A DNA stretch of 44,487 bases, taken from Didymodactylos carnosus (lineage: Eukaryota; Rotifera; Eurotatoria; Philodinida; Philodinidae). Made by a program: the position numbers and the translations under genes. The stretch is taken from positions 1 to 44,487 of the forward strand of contig CAJNOQ010000639.1 in NCBI GenBank assembly GCA_905250885.1, written 5' to 3'. Below, piece by piece: positions 1-11,474 of the stretch (its first letter is position 1; each line of letters opens with the position of its first letter). Under the pieces are notes generated by a model, which was not told the origin of the DNA, made no database searches, and worked only from the letters and a program-made list of their open reading frames with translations.

Positions 1-190
1 CATAGAAGAACATGTCACAAAATTCTGTGCAAAAATACATCGATTTTCTTTTTCGATGTTCTATCTCTGTTATAAATTTCATCCCGATCCGACATCGGCG
101 TCCCCGGTTTCCAAGAGGGTCAAAAAAGAGGGGGAGTACCCTTAATAAAAAGGATGAATATATAACATCGTACATGTAGGTCAATAACTA

Positions 191-2196
191 ATGGCACTAT
201 CTAGGTTTGCAGATCAGTGTAGAAAACGACTGGTGTCTAACGTCAACTATTATAAACAAAAGTTGAAAAAGAAAGTAAGTATTGGGTTTCTCTAGGAAAA
301 ACGATCGTATCAAACCGTATATTTTTATAAGACAGCAAAATATAAAAATTTTAGTTTTGGAAAAGAGATTGGTTTCGTTTGTCTACCGTAAGTAGAGTGC
401 TTAAATTTCTCGTTTTTGAAAATAGTTAGAGGTGCCTTGTGACTAATGATTTTTTCACCGATAGAATTTTATTTTCTCATTTGAATGCTACGTTTACATG
501 CCCGTCAGACTGCTGCTATAAAGGATGTTCCATAATAACTGACGATAAATTGTCAATGACATCTCACATACTTTTTCTTGATGAAAAATTCAGTTGTTTT
601 TTGCAAAATATCCACCATTTAATTCTCTACAAAATGGTATATAGAAGATAATCCTGAGACTAGAGATGCCGTCTTAATTGAACAACAATTGATATACCCC
701 AACAACTACAAAAATTTAACTCGAAAAAGTGTATCTCGTCAGTATAAGCTTGAATATATGTGTTATACCCACATCGAATAGGCCAAAATGTAGCCCTTTG
801 AATTCTCTATTGAATGGTTATAATGCGAATTTTCTATCGTTATTTCCATGTTTTCAGTAATGCTTTTTGCAAAAGCCCTGTGACTATTTTTTCAGCTTTT
901 CAACGTGCATTTCGAAGCTGTTTGTAAAATGAACAGTGCTCACTCAAAAATGAACCAATCAAGCTTATTGTTGTGTCATTTTGAAGAGAAACCTTTTATC
1001 TATTCGATTCGAGTGCGAAATGTCTGGTGTTACGTCCTTGAAAATAATCGAAAAGCTGAAACTACCATTTTGTTCATTTTTGACTGCCAATTATTAACTA
1101 AACATTTTTACCACATCGAATAGAACGGATGGAGAGGAAATGAATCTTGCTCCAGCTAATAGGGGGCCTCTAAACGTGCCAAGAACGACCTGAGATTTTT
1201 CTCATGTCACTTTGGACATGGGTTTCAAGATTCAAAATCGCCATCGGAAAACATATTATTTTTTGAAAGTTTGGGACATTTCGATTTCTGTTCAATTAAG
1301 ACGGCATCTCTAGTCTCAGGATTATCTTCTATATACCATTTCGTAGAGAATTAAACGGTGAATATTTTGCAAAAAACAGCTGAATTTTTCATCAAGAAAA
1401 AGTATATGAAATGTCATTGACAATTTACCACCAGTTATTATGGGACACTCTTTATTCATCACTTGTCAAACTCTCTCAGTACACTTTGTTTATTTTTATT
1501 TTAGTATCAAAATGTTACTATCATGGTACATTCATGAACGAAGGAGAGGAACCGAATGAACCGTATGAACCGTATGTCGATCGTACTCTATTAGGTGAGC
1601 AGTTTAGGGAGCAATGTCACGCTCATATTCTCTGGCTATGAGTCATAGAACATGTATTACAGGTACAATGCTTTCAGAAATGCACACAATAAATTACTTT
1701 TCTTGGTTCAAGAAATCCTGATTCGTTTTTCTTTTCATTTAGCTTTAATTAAAACGATGACATCATTTTCAATCATTGTCGCTCTATTACTGATGTTAAC
1801 GTTTGTCTGCGGATTATATAGTATTCGAGAATTTCGATATATGTACAAGCGATTAACCGGCAGTCTCTATATTTTGGCTGGTAGGTTTGTTTTATCACAA
1901 ACACTAAAAAGCAAAATAATTCCTCTTTTTGTTTTTTTTCAGCTGCCGCTCTTCTCGTCTGTATGGAAGTACTCAACAATGTTATCCGTCATGGAAAAGA
2001 AAATCTACCCGGTTTCTATCCAAAAGATGCGAGACATTCATACAATATATGTTATGTATTGTCGTGGATGGTATTCATCATTTTAATCACGATGGCATTT
2101 GTATTTTTTGCCTGTAGTAAAAAACTGAAAGGTACATTCGATTCAGCCACCGAAGAAGAAGGAGAATGTAATCGACCTGTTTTACTTGGTCGATAA
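191..2196 (+). CDS. Putative four-transmembrane protein, claudin/PMP22/calcium-channel-gamma-like
   Basis: The well-supported part is three exons, 1480-1594, 1743-1880 and 1943-2196. They join in consistent phase across GT-AG introns (donors GTGAGC and GTAGGT, pyrimidine-rich acceptors) and encode 168 residues ending at TAA. The product shows a short acidic loop (EGEEPNEPYEPYVDRT), a hydrophobic helix (TMTSFSIIVALLLML), a second (GSLYILAAAALLVCMEVL), a polar loop (NNVIRHGKENLPGFYPKDARH) and a final helix (YVLSWMVFIILITMAFVFFA) followed by KK. This loop-TM-TM-loop-TM order is that of the PMP22/claudin/CACNG superfamily. The 5' end is uncertain. Possible exons 191-274 (MALSRFADQCRK...) and 355-387 are in phase 0 and would give about 207 aa, close to family length, but the first helix would then be short. 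A foldback transposon occupies the intron before exon 1480. The classic W-GLW-C-C loop motif is not obvious, so the family call is tentative. Confidence 0.45.
518..1455. mobile_element. Foldback-type element with long terminal inverted repeats
   Basis: The segment at about 518-684 reappears inverted at about 1288-1455. Shared blocks include GTCTTAATTGAACA at the inner ends and GTCATTGACAATTTA near the outer ends. The arms are about 165 bp and diverged. The central 600 bp has no credible ORF but repeats ACATCGAATAG at about 771 and 1113. No target duplication was recognised. It lies in the presumed long intron of the claudin-like gene. Short ORFs inside it are chance ORFs. Confidence 0.7.
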
Positions 2197-2799
2197 AACT
2201 TTCATTAATAGTCATATGTGTATAACAACAAAATCATTATGAAAATGACATTATCTGTGATAAAGAAGCAGTGACGACGTTAAATTATGCAATATGTTCA
2301 GTTGAGTTGTTTGTCAATCGATATTTTTCTATATACATCAATTCGGTACATGGAATGTATACCGTGGTAGTATTATCCGTAAATCTACCGAATCTATTCA
2401 TGTAAAGATTTTATATGCCTCAGACGCGTTTGAACTAGTCTACCACGGAGAAATTTTCTGAATAAAACCGCGGTATTAAAACTCGCGGCTTTTGCCGGTT
2501 AAATACACCGCGGGAGTCAGAACGTTTATTAGGTTTTTACACACCGGCCGAAGTCGTGGTTTTTCACACCGCAGTTTTGAGCGGTTTTTTTTACAAAAAC
2601 GATTTTCTTGATGTTAGCACCGGTATGTGTTCGTTTTCCGTCCTTCTCACTTTCTTCATTCTACATTTATTTCTATAGCTCTGACCGCGGTGGTCCCCGT
2701 TATTACCACTACATCCATACACCGCGGTTGTTGCTTCTGTTGCACTGCGGTGATCCTGTAACGCTATAAGCCTAGCTGAAACCACTAATCTTTCATATG

Positions 2800-2870
2800 C
2801 GCTGTATGAGATTCAAACTCCTTACCTTTGATTTGCTTGTTCAACATGTATCCATTGAGCCATCTCGGGT
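2800..2870 (-). other. tRNA-like sequence (pseudo-tRNA or SINE head)
   Basis: Read on the minus strand, TGGCTCAATGG (2852-2862) is a good polymerase III A box. GAGTTTGAATCTC (2808-2820) is a B-box/T-arm-like element about 32 nt downstream, a normal tRNA spacing. The 7 nt before the A box (CCCGAGA) do not pair with the sequence after the T arm, so no functional acceptor stem forms. It is therefore better read as a tRNA pseudogene or tRNA-derived repeat than as a working tRNA. Confidence 0.35.
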
Positions 2871-2948
2871 TGTTTATACAATGATCAAAACTGATGTTAT
2901 ATCTTACCGATCTAAGCGTTTTAAGTAAGAAACAGATGTGTGAGATAA

Positions 2949-3115
2949 CCAGGGATACCAGATTTAAAGCAAGAAAATCAGAAAGATCTCAGAAAAAGAA
3001 GTGCAAAATCAGAAAATCAATAGACCTTTAAAGAAAAAAGAGCAGAAATGAGGCAAAAAAAAGTTCTAAAAATCAGAAATTTTCAGCCAAAATTAGAAGA
3101 TCTGGGATCCCAGGT
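2949..3115. mobile_element. 167-bp MITE nested in the CCGCGG element
   Basis: The ends CCAGGGATACCAGATTT (2949-2965) and AGATCTGGGATCCCAGG (3099-3115) are inverted copies differing at 3 of 17 positions. The interior is purine-rich, with repeated AAAATCAGAAA-type units and no CCGCGG blocks, which marks it as a later insertion into its host element. Confidence 0.55.
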
Positions 3116-3640
3116 GATTACTATCCTGGCGATACACCTGATACGACATCTTCTAGCGATAAAAAATAGATAAAAATACGGTTCCAGTATTGCGGTTTGC
3201 TGATACAAATCGCACTGTCCAGCCAGGTGGAGAACGCGACATCATCGAATCGCAGTTTTATTGACGGATACCTCGGTCTCGAAATAATTAAAAACCGTGG
3301 TGAAGATAAACCGCAAGATTTAAATCGCAAATATCGTGGATTGAGAAACCGGTATACTGAGTGGTATTTACAGACCGACGTTTAAACCGAGTTTACCCAG
3401 ATATATAAAACCGTAAAAAAGCGCGGCTTCAGATACTACGGATCATTCTCACTAAACTGCATCCCTTTGAAACCGCGGTTTTCGCCGGTGGTGCCACGGC
3501 AACTCGATGCGATCAAAATGCGGCTTCTTAAAACCGTAGTTTTCATCGGTTAATTCAAACAGCAGTTTGGATCGAAGAAATCGCGGTGAGTTAAACCGCG
3601 GTTAACCGCGATTTTATTCGAAAACTTTTTTCGTGGGTAG

Positions 3641-4738
3641 AATGAAACATCTGGACGTATTCAAATGCAAACGTTCACATGGGTAGTGTGTCTCTTTTGC
3701 GGATATAAATCCAGTGATCAATAGTCAAAGAAGTTTCTTCTAGAGAATAAACTCAGACGGACAAAGTTAATTTGTGAGAAATTTGTTTTGGTGATTCACT
3801 AATAAATTAAAGAGATCCTCTTCTGACAGTAATATTGTTCTGTACTAATAATGCACCATGTTGTTACGAACGATGTACGCATACAAATTATCTTCATGTC
3901 ATATTTGAAGGCTCCTGTTGAATTTGATACAATTATTTTGATGATATCCTGGAGTGTGATAAGGCTGAAAAAGTGGTAACCACAACTCCAAAACAGTAAT
4001 TCTAATGAAAAAGCTCGGTAAGAACAACTAATTTTTTTTCTTTGGTTAACATAGGGTGCAAAAGCAATGGTGTAAACGTCGAGCATTATTTCTCCATGCT
4101 CCCGAAGTGCTGGAGATTTAATTTTCCTTTTCCGCTGGACAGTGCAAAGACTGAGCTTCGTAAAACACAGAGAACAAATTTTTTCCTGATTAACTTTGAT
4201 GAGAAAAAATCTAAATAGCAAACTTCGCCAAAAAACTCTTGCAATTTTCCATCTCTTCACACGTGTTTCTCTCATCAAGCATATTTTTTCCCTACAGTAG
4301 CATTTATTCAAACGCTGCTGATAAACGAAAATCAAAAAGTACGATCGAACAGTACGAAAGTAATGACAACTACAATACACAGCTTAAGCTTCTAATACTA
4401 TCTCCGAAAAAAAGTTTCGACTTCTTTATCTACATAGCTCAAGGGTTCATGTTTGAAATTCAACTATTTACCATCCTGAGGTCTGAATTCTTTTTTCCTA
4501 ATGAAGAACATAACTATTGATAGTAATTTCACATTTTAGACTATTACACATTCACTTTTATCAAAATCCCTTCTACAGTATCCCTAGTGATCAATTCTTA
4601 TTTACCAATTGATTAAGAATGTTGTGCGGATTTTATGAGCAGCCTCTAATCATCATCCAGAAATCTTATAAGATTCTTATTCGATTGTTATACAAGATCT
4701 AGCACGGAAGTGACAAGAATTTCGCGCTCTCTCAGTAG
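3641..4738. other. Stretch without a supported gene
   Basis: A 193-codon minus-strand frame (3799-4380) is open, but its translation is basic and cysteine-rich, with no recognisable motif and no splice context. Other frames here are shorter. I treat it as chance or decayed sequence. Confidence 0.4.
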
Positions 4739-4983
4739 GGTCTGATTTGTGAACATCTGCAATTTACATAATATACCTAGATGTATATCTGGATGTTCAG
4801 ATATTCTGATATTCAAGTTAGATATTTAGATATTCACATGTCATAGAAATGGGGAAAAGGGAAGGTGGGGACGGCAAGGGAAGATGAGAGTGAGACGTCG
4901 CCACGGTGAAAGAAAAGAGGAAGATATCTTAATATCTGAACATCTAGATATTATGTAAATTGCAGATGTTCACAAATCAGACC
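4739..4983. mobile_element. 245-bp MITE with 36-bp perfect TIRs
   Basis: Bases 4739-4774 (GGTCTGATTTGTGAACATCT...) are the exact reverse complement of 4948-4983. Weaker complementarity continues inward (GATGTTCAGATATT against its inverse). The centre is a G/A-rich unique stretch. No ORF is present. Perfect arms suggest fairly recent activity. The superfamily is not clear because I cannot identify a target duplication. Confidence 0.8.
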
Positions 4984-5664
4984 GGTCTCTGTTAGAATTA
5001 GAGTCACATCTTCCATCATTAGAGATGCGGTGCGCTTTTCTAGTGAGGAAATACCTAGTTCAACGTATACGAAAGCGCACAAAAAAATCTTTCGTGTTTT
5101 TCGTAATGAGTGATCACATACGTCTTACTTTCAGCGCATTTTATGTATAAAGTGAACCAATTTGTTTTTGCCAGTGAAACTTCTTGTACCAAGATCTTGA
5201 TAATTCTCAAATCACCGTTTTGTTTCATTCTCTTGCTTACATATAACTGCGAAAGTTTACGGTGACCATTCTAATGAGAACAATTTCATATGATGCGCTT
5301 CTGAAGAAGAACAATTGTTTATATATAATCTCAAAGAAGAACATTTTTAAACCATGCACTCGTGAAGAATATTTTTCGCATATCTTTGTAGAACAGAACA
5401 ATTGTAAGGTTAGAAGATAATGGATTAAAGCATAGGCTAATTAAGAAGCTTCTTAAAGCGCATAAGCGCATCACTGGAAAAAAGCAGCTGCGGTGGGGAT
5501 GTTAATTATCAGCTCAAAGTAGAATTTGAATGAAAGCGGAAGATTTAGACTACCATAAGGCAGTTCAAAGGAATAAAGAGTATCAAGACAACCAGCTTGG
5601 TGAACGTTCAACCTTATAAAAGAGTTGAACTTACCATTTTAAGAAACAAAAAATGTTATTCAAT
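4984..5664. other. Gene-free stretch with a small hairpin and one copy of a dispersed repeat
   Basis: GTGCGCTTT near 5028 and AAAGCGCAC near 5073 form a 9-bp stem around a loop of about 35 nt. Bases 5175-5227 are one copy of a repeat found again at 8524-8576. No coding region is supported. Confidence 0.4.
5175..5248 (+). repeat. Dispersed direct repeat, copy 1
   Basis: Bases 5175-5227 match 8524-8576 at 47 of 53 positions without gaps, from TGAAACTTCTTGTA to CACCGTTTTGTTTCA. Weaker similarity (CATATAACT against CATAACT) continues about 20 bp. The two copies are 3.3 kb apart in the same orientation. Flanks differ, so this is a dispersed element or fragment, not a segmental duplication. Confidence 0.65.
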
Positions 5665-5970
5665 CAGAGGTGCAACCGGTACCGGTATGAATTATAAGGC
5701 CAACCGGTATATCGGCATTAGTATGAAGTATAATCAATCGGTCGACGTTACATAAAAAACAAACTTTTATTTATACAAAATATAGATTTAGACTTTAATT
5801 CAACTGACTCACATTCTGAATGACTGTAAATAAAGTTCACAGTAAAGAAAAACAAGGAAAAAGTGTTTGTATTTAGGCAAAATACGATCAGGACAAGCCG
5901 GTGCCGGTACGAAGTTTGTATATCAGTGACCGGTACCGGTAACGCATTTTTGATACCGGTTACACCCCTG
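5665..5970. mobile_element. hAT-type MITE, 306 bp, with 8-bp target duplication
   Basis: The element starts CAGAGGTGCAACCGGTA and ends TACCGGTTACACCCCTG, an inverted pair with the CAG-R-GGTG end typical of hAT transposons. It is flanked by TATTCAAT (5657-5664) and CATTCAAT (5971-5978), an 8-bp duplication with one mismatch, the length hAT elements generate. The interior carries repeated ACCGGTACCGGT palindromes and no transposase, so it is non-autonomous. It sits about 30 bp upstream of the first exon seen of the Med14-like gene. Confidence 0.85.
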
Positions 5971-6002
5971 CATTCAATACCATTACCTACCGAAGATATT
6001 AG

Positions 6003-6664
6003 TAAAGATGGTCGTAAGTCGTTATTATATAAAATTGTTATCGCCTTCCTACGCGTAAAATTGATGGCACTAAAACGTGGCGTTGTACTGAGTAAGTTGT
6101 CTGTTTATTATTGCTGTAACTAAATGCGTTATTTAACTCTATTGATTTAGTTGTAATTGTTGTGCATCAATAGTAGTCAACCTAACGATGTTAGCAGTTT
6201 TGATGGAAAGTAGGAACCATTTACGTGAAGAAGTTAAGGCTGTGCACCCACTAGTATGGGATTTAAAGGAAAAAGTTGGAGATTTCACCAATATCACACC
6301 AATACAAAAGTGTCATTCAGGAGATGGTGAGTTGACGTTCCAAAAGATTACGGAAAATTCTAACTACAATATTTTCTTGCAGGTAAAGTGACAGAAAAGT
6401 ACAACAGATTGCTTCAATTCCAAAATATAAATCAGTTCGGTCAAGTTTCTATCGAGCACGTTGGAGACAGTTACAAACATATCGACCCACTAAGATTTTA
6501 TAATTCCTGATAATCTTCAAATAACACTTGATGGACAACGTTTTCTTGCATTCGATGTTGATTTTCCGGAGTATTTTAATATTGCTAGAAGATCGTGTTA
6601 TAGAATCTTGCACAGATTGTCAGTTAATCTTTTAAAGAACGAAGTTTTAGATAAAGAAGCTTGA
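6003..6664 (+). pseudogene. Short spliced gene fragment, weakly Med14-like
   Basis: Four exons, 6003-6091, 6177-6326, 6383-6439 and 6495-6664, join in consistent phase with introns of 85, 56 and 55 nt, and end at TGA. The reading runs through MALKRGVV, MESRNHLREEVKAVHP, GKVTEKYNRLLQFQNIN, IPDNLQITLDGQRFLAFDVD and a terminal NLLKNEVLDKEA. From memory of the family, the order of features resembles the N-terminal region of Mediator subunit Med14: a basic helical part, then a LP..L....GR..F.V..EF segment, then a R.L..L..LL segment. Identity is low and this is a guess. Med14 proteins exceed 1000 residues, so if related this copy is a truncated remnant. There is no clear start codon in the first exon (an internal ATG lies at 6064), and the last donor (GTCAAG) is weak. 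A hAT MITE lies immediately upstream and could have cut off 5' exons. Confidence 0.35.
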
Positions 6665-8523
6665 ATATGTAGTTTATGTATATTCTTTATAATCATACAT
6701 ACCACTACGTATTAGCATCCACTAAAGTGGCTAATTGTTCTCCTTCGAGAAAGTACAGTTTTAAGCTGTTCTCAATCGAGATGGCGGAAATATTTTATAC
6801 TCAGAATAACTTCGAAATGTTTTTCTTGAGCAAAGCTGTTCAAGTTTGAACCTATAACCATATACGATTGTATGTCTAATGGTTATAACTGTCATATAAG
6901 AAAATAATGGGCGGTGACCTTACAAGTTTAAGGAACATCATTTAAAACCCATGTTTGAAAAATGCACGAAATAAAGAAGGAACCATTTATGGATAAGAAT
7001 CAATTAAGAATTGTTTAATATGTAGGTAAGAACCTAATAAAATCCAGCTTAATGCGAGCGAGACAAGCGCATGTCATCGATAACCAAAAACGACAAATAC
7101 ATTTTTTCTTTCTTCGTTAATTGATATATATTTTGATAGAAGAAAATCTTAATAAGTATCGCAACGAAGCAACGTTTCATTTGCAATAAAAATATGAATC
7201 GAGTTCTGTCACTAAGTACTTTGAAAAAAGATATCATCACATAATCACGACAAAAATTTTGAGATAATTTTTCAATCACCTTTCAACTTATCCTAGCGAA
7301 TAGATCGTGATGAACGTTATTCTATGATTCGGATAACAATAAAATGAACTTTATTATAATAATTACTTGTATTAGTATTGTCGAACACTAGTTACGATAG
7401 ACTTTAAAATTATTGTCACATGCATACACAAAAGATGAGATAAAAAACACACTTATTGTAGCATTGGACTGACGCTACTCCTTGATTATAGATGTTTTGC
7501 ATCACAAGTTAAGTGGCATCTGTTAATGAATAGAATGGTGAAGCGGCAAAGATGATATTGCTTTAGCATATTCTATGTTTTTTTCGCTCTTAGAAAAAAG
7601 TATTTAGTTGCCAGAGAGAAAAAACAAAAAGAAAGTGAATTCATTGTACATAAAGAGCGAAGACGGATAAAAGACTTACCATAAGATAATTTGCTACTAT
7701 AATCTACGGATGGTTACTCACTGGTTCTTCGTTCACCGATATTAGGTGTTCGACTGATGCCTTTTCCTTCTTCTCGACATGGCAGACGTTCACCCTTGCG
7801 GTGTTAAATGTTCTTTGTGTTGCTGTACTAAACTGATATTTTTCGTCATTATTCAGGTCTTCTTTCGTTCGATAAATATCACTTGTACACATATGTAAAC
7901 AGTCTTTGCTGTTGTTAAAGACCAACCTAAGTTAAGGTCTACTTCTGAAATTTATGTCAACTGTTTGAGTTCTCACAAAAATACCAGAACAACGCTCAAC
8001 TTATTTATTCAACATCTGTAACAAAGAGATAGAACAAATTCCAGTGGAAGTAAGAAAAGGAAGAAAGTAACAGGAAAAATTCTTTAGTCTTTTCTTATGT
8101 TGGTGAATGTTTGTGATCATACAACGTTGTTTTTCATTATTCCTAAAATTGCAATTCTTTAATCATGCATAGCCAATTAGCAGTGGATTCTTTTTCTTTC
8201 AATATATATATGAGATATTCGGTGGTTCATTAGTAAAGGTTAACCCGGCTAATTGTACACTATTGTTATAAGATAACATTTTGATAATAATGAACTCGCT
8301 TATTGTGCTCTTATGTTGAAGCCATAAAATAGAATTCACGTCGACTGACGCATGCAGTAAGTCAAGTACTATGTGTGCTAAGTAAGAACAGTTTCTTTCA
8401 AATTGATAAACGAAATGACAGATATTATAATTACAATTTAAATGACAAGGTATTTAGTGTACTATTTCTCTTTCTTTTTACTCTTTTCTCGCACTCAATT
8501 AGTTGTAAAGATGTAAACCCTAA

Positions 8524-8598
8524 TGAAACTTCTTGTATCAAGACCTTGGAAATTCTTGAATCACCGTTTTGTTTCACACTCTTATTTTATACATAACT
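8524..8598 (+). repeat. Dispersed direct repeat, copy 2
   Basis: Partner of 5175-5248, with 6 mismatches over the 53-bp core. The copy is continuous with a 73-codon open frame here, but that frame is interrupted in the other copy, so conservation as protein is not indicated. Confidence 0.6.
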
Positions 8599-9217
8599 TC
8601 AAAAAAAATTTTCTTTCTTAGACATAGCTGTTCAAGGATGAGTCTACAATTGTATATGTGATGTCTGTGGGTGTAATATACGATAAGAAAATGTATAAAG
8701 AATTTTCACTCAAAAACATAAAATTTCTGTTCATAAGAATTTGTGATATTTTTTACTAGAAAAGTTAGTACTAAACAAGCTCAGGCAGATATATAAAACG
8801 CTTTTAAATAGAAAAGATCTATCGACGACCTACTCAAGTTTATTTCTCAATTATAAACAACTTCTGTTTTTATAAGGTTCCGTTCTTTTATTAAGTAATG
8901 TAATTTTCGTGTTTCTTCGTGAATGTGATGTCAAATTTGACTTTATAAGCATCTATCTCTATATGCTATCAGTAGAATTATCGACTATTAAGGAAGCAAA
9001 AAAATCTATTTATGAACGGTGTCAGAAAAGAAAACAGAAAGGAACGAGACAAAAAGATCTTGGAATCGTTTATTTTATAGAGTAATAATCGAAATTTTTT
9101 CTTCTCTCGCTTCGAGGATATTGACCATGTATATATATATGGAGAGAGAGAACTATCTAATACAGTACACGACCTGTTTATAATAGTAGAATTCTCTCTC
9201 TTTCTCTTTTTCTACGT

Positions 9218-9232
9218 GTGTGTGTGTGTGTG
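9218..9232. repeat. GT dinucleotide microsatellite
   Basis: Uninterrupted GT repeat inside an AT-rich gene-free region. Confidence 0.8.
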
Positions 9233-11474
9233 CATTATATTGCTAAAAATACATAGAAGTGTGTTGCGTAAAAATGAATGAGAAAAAAAGTTTCGAATTG
9301 AAAGTCACCTTTTTTATGACGGGTCAGAATCGGACGTACCAGACAGTGAGGCGGATAACGAAAAAGAATAGGAAAAAGTTCCAACTAGGGAATCAATTTT
9401 TTTTTCTTTTTGGAATAATATAAACGCTAACGTTAACGCCGTTAGTTCTTTTTCTCTTTTTTTTTTATATTTTAATTATACAGTTGAATGACAAAATTTC
9501 TAATATGTTTGCATAAATAAATATACAAGTGCATCTCATCCATTCAATATTTCCACGAATATTGCTCGATGAACTAAATGGTAATTTTTTCAATAGATTT
9601 TAGAGTGTGAACAAGGTTAATACGAACTAAAAAAACATTGTTAAAACGACAAGGTAGAAGTCAGTGAAGCCATCATAATCTTTCTCTATTATCCAGTCGA
9701 TTAAGAAAATTTTAAAATTTACTAAATAGAAGAAAAGATTACTTGTTCGGTATCTCCCTTCTCTTCTTACGTGCTTGAATTTTTTTTAATTTTATAACTA
9801 CGTATATAGGATCACTTTCTTCCCGTATGTGTTGTTTCTTTCTCTCAAAACCATCTATGATTCTCCTTATGTGGTCTTACACTTAAAATGTAAATCTTCG
9901 TTTTTTGTTCAGATCTGGAAACATTCTTCTCCTTTTTTGGATAAATTCTCTCTTGTGTATCATATCATATACGAGATGAACGTACCTACCATTTCTATAG
10001 TGAGCATGATTTTCTCAAAATTTCCATTGCTTCTTCAAACTTTTAGATCGAATTTTTGAAAAATGATACTGGATGTTTTTCTATATTATTTGCACAGTTT
10101 TAAACTTAGCAATTAGTCGGATATTTGTTGAATAGAGATTGCGTAATACAATAAAGAGATGGATGAAAGCAACAATTTTTTCTTTCCATTGACAATTAAC
10201 ACTTGCAAACTTTTATTTCTGATTTGACAGTTTTTATTAATGCTTTCTATTATCAAGACAATTCTGATAACGTGTGAATATATTTAAACTAATTATCACT
10301 CTACTATATACAGTTTTTATAATACAATTGTTTTCGAACATTTTTCTTATTAGGATAGCAGTATCAATATTCTATTTTTGAGCAAAAAAAACCTACTAAG
10401 TCACTTCTTGCCGTGATTTTGAGATGTTTAGTTATCTACTGTAGTTTTGAGTAAAACAATGAAATGAAACAAAAGATACAATGAGAGAGTTATAAAGCTT
10501 TAACAACAATAAGTATTGGACAAAAACTATTTTGTACAGATTTTCTTTGTTTTCTATACTCTGTTCAAGCAAATACAAAACTTCAAGGTTCAGTATACAT
10601 AATAAATTATAATAATTACATAGATTTTAAGTTTTACATCTATCCTATGGCAGAAAAATTCGTTTTTAAAAAGTTATATCCGACATTGTGAAATACAATT
10701 TAATTTGTTATTGCAATAGCGAATGCCTGTCGATTTTGTTTATTGTTTGTTTAATAGTAAATATTACCTTGATTATACATAGGGAAAAAAGAAACAACTC
10801 TTGCTAATTTAAATATCGAACAAAATAATACATAGGACAGCAATCATTAAATCTGTCATGCAATTCGTTCTGATAAATTAGTTCGTCATATAACAATAAC
10901 TTAACATTGAATGAAGAAAAAAATGATTGAGCAAAGCAAAAAAAAAAAAAAACTGTATGGAATAAACATATTTGCTTTAACGACTTCATGTATGATGATA
11001 AATACGTTCACGCTCAAGCTTTCTTTTGTGTGCATATCTAATATACGCGAAAGGAAAAGAACTATTCAGAAACAGAGATGTATGTATAATTCCGTAATTT
11101 TCTTTTACGAAGAAAGCAACGACGATTGATTATCTCTCTAGTCAAAAGAAATATTCTGGTTGAACACATTATAATAATAACGTTTATTCATATTATGTCC
11201 ACATTGAGATATACAACGTAACCATATAATTTTTACTTGTATACATTCTGTAAATGTCTTAAGACTTTTTGTAATATATATAACATATTAACTGAAGAAC
11301 AAAAGCCTTTGTGTATAGGTGACCAGTATATGTGTATAAACATTATCGTTAGCTAGAGAACACTATTGGGAGTTGGTAAAACAGTAGTGATGGCAATTAC
11401 AACATGTTATATTACTATGCAACGACAAAGTCGGATAGATTCTAATTTACCTAATACTAAAATCTGTACCTGTG

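Larger units (their letters stand above)
2440..3640. mobile_element. CCGCGG-rich 1.2-kb non-autonomous TIR element
   Basis: The ends are imperfect inverted repeats. Left 2440-2473 begins CTACCACGG and reads through GAATAAAACCGCGG; right 3606-3640 ends CGTGGGTAG and mirrors it. The interior is studded with short CCGCGG, ACCGCGGT and CGGTTTT blocks in both orientations, a composition unlike the AT-rich surroundings. No transposase reading frame is visible, so it would be mobilised in trans. It holds a 167-bp element (2949-3115) and a tRNA-like stretch (2800-2870). I could not identify a target duplication or superfamily. Confidence 0.65.

Noticed and set aside
3799-4380. 193-codon minus-strand open frame
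   Set aside because: The translation is rich in Cys, Arg and aromatic residues with no motif, no splice context and no plausible homology. A frame of this length can occur by chance.
7704-7925. 73-codon minus frame with nearby splice-like sites
   Set aside because: No family resemblance and no partner exons were found. Mentioned only within the gene-free stretch.
9310-9369. Short acidic peptide YDGSESDVPDSEADNEKE on the plus strand
   Set aside because: It recalls acidic N-termini of some transposases but is only about 24 codons between stops, with no continuation.
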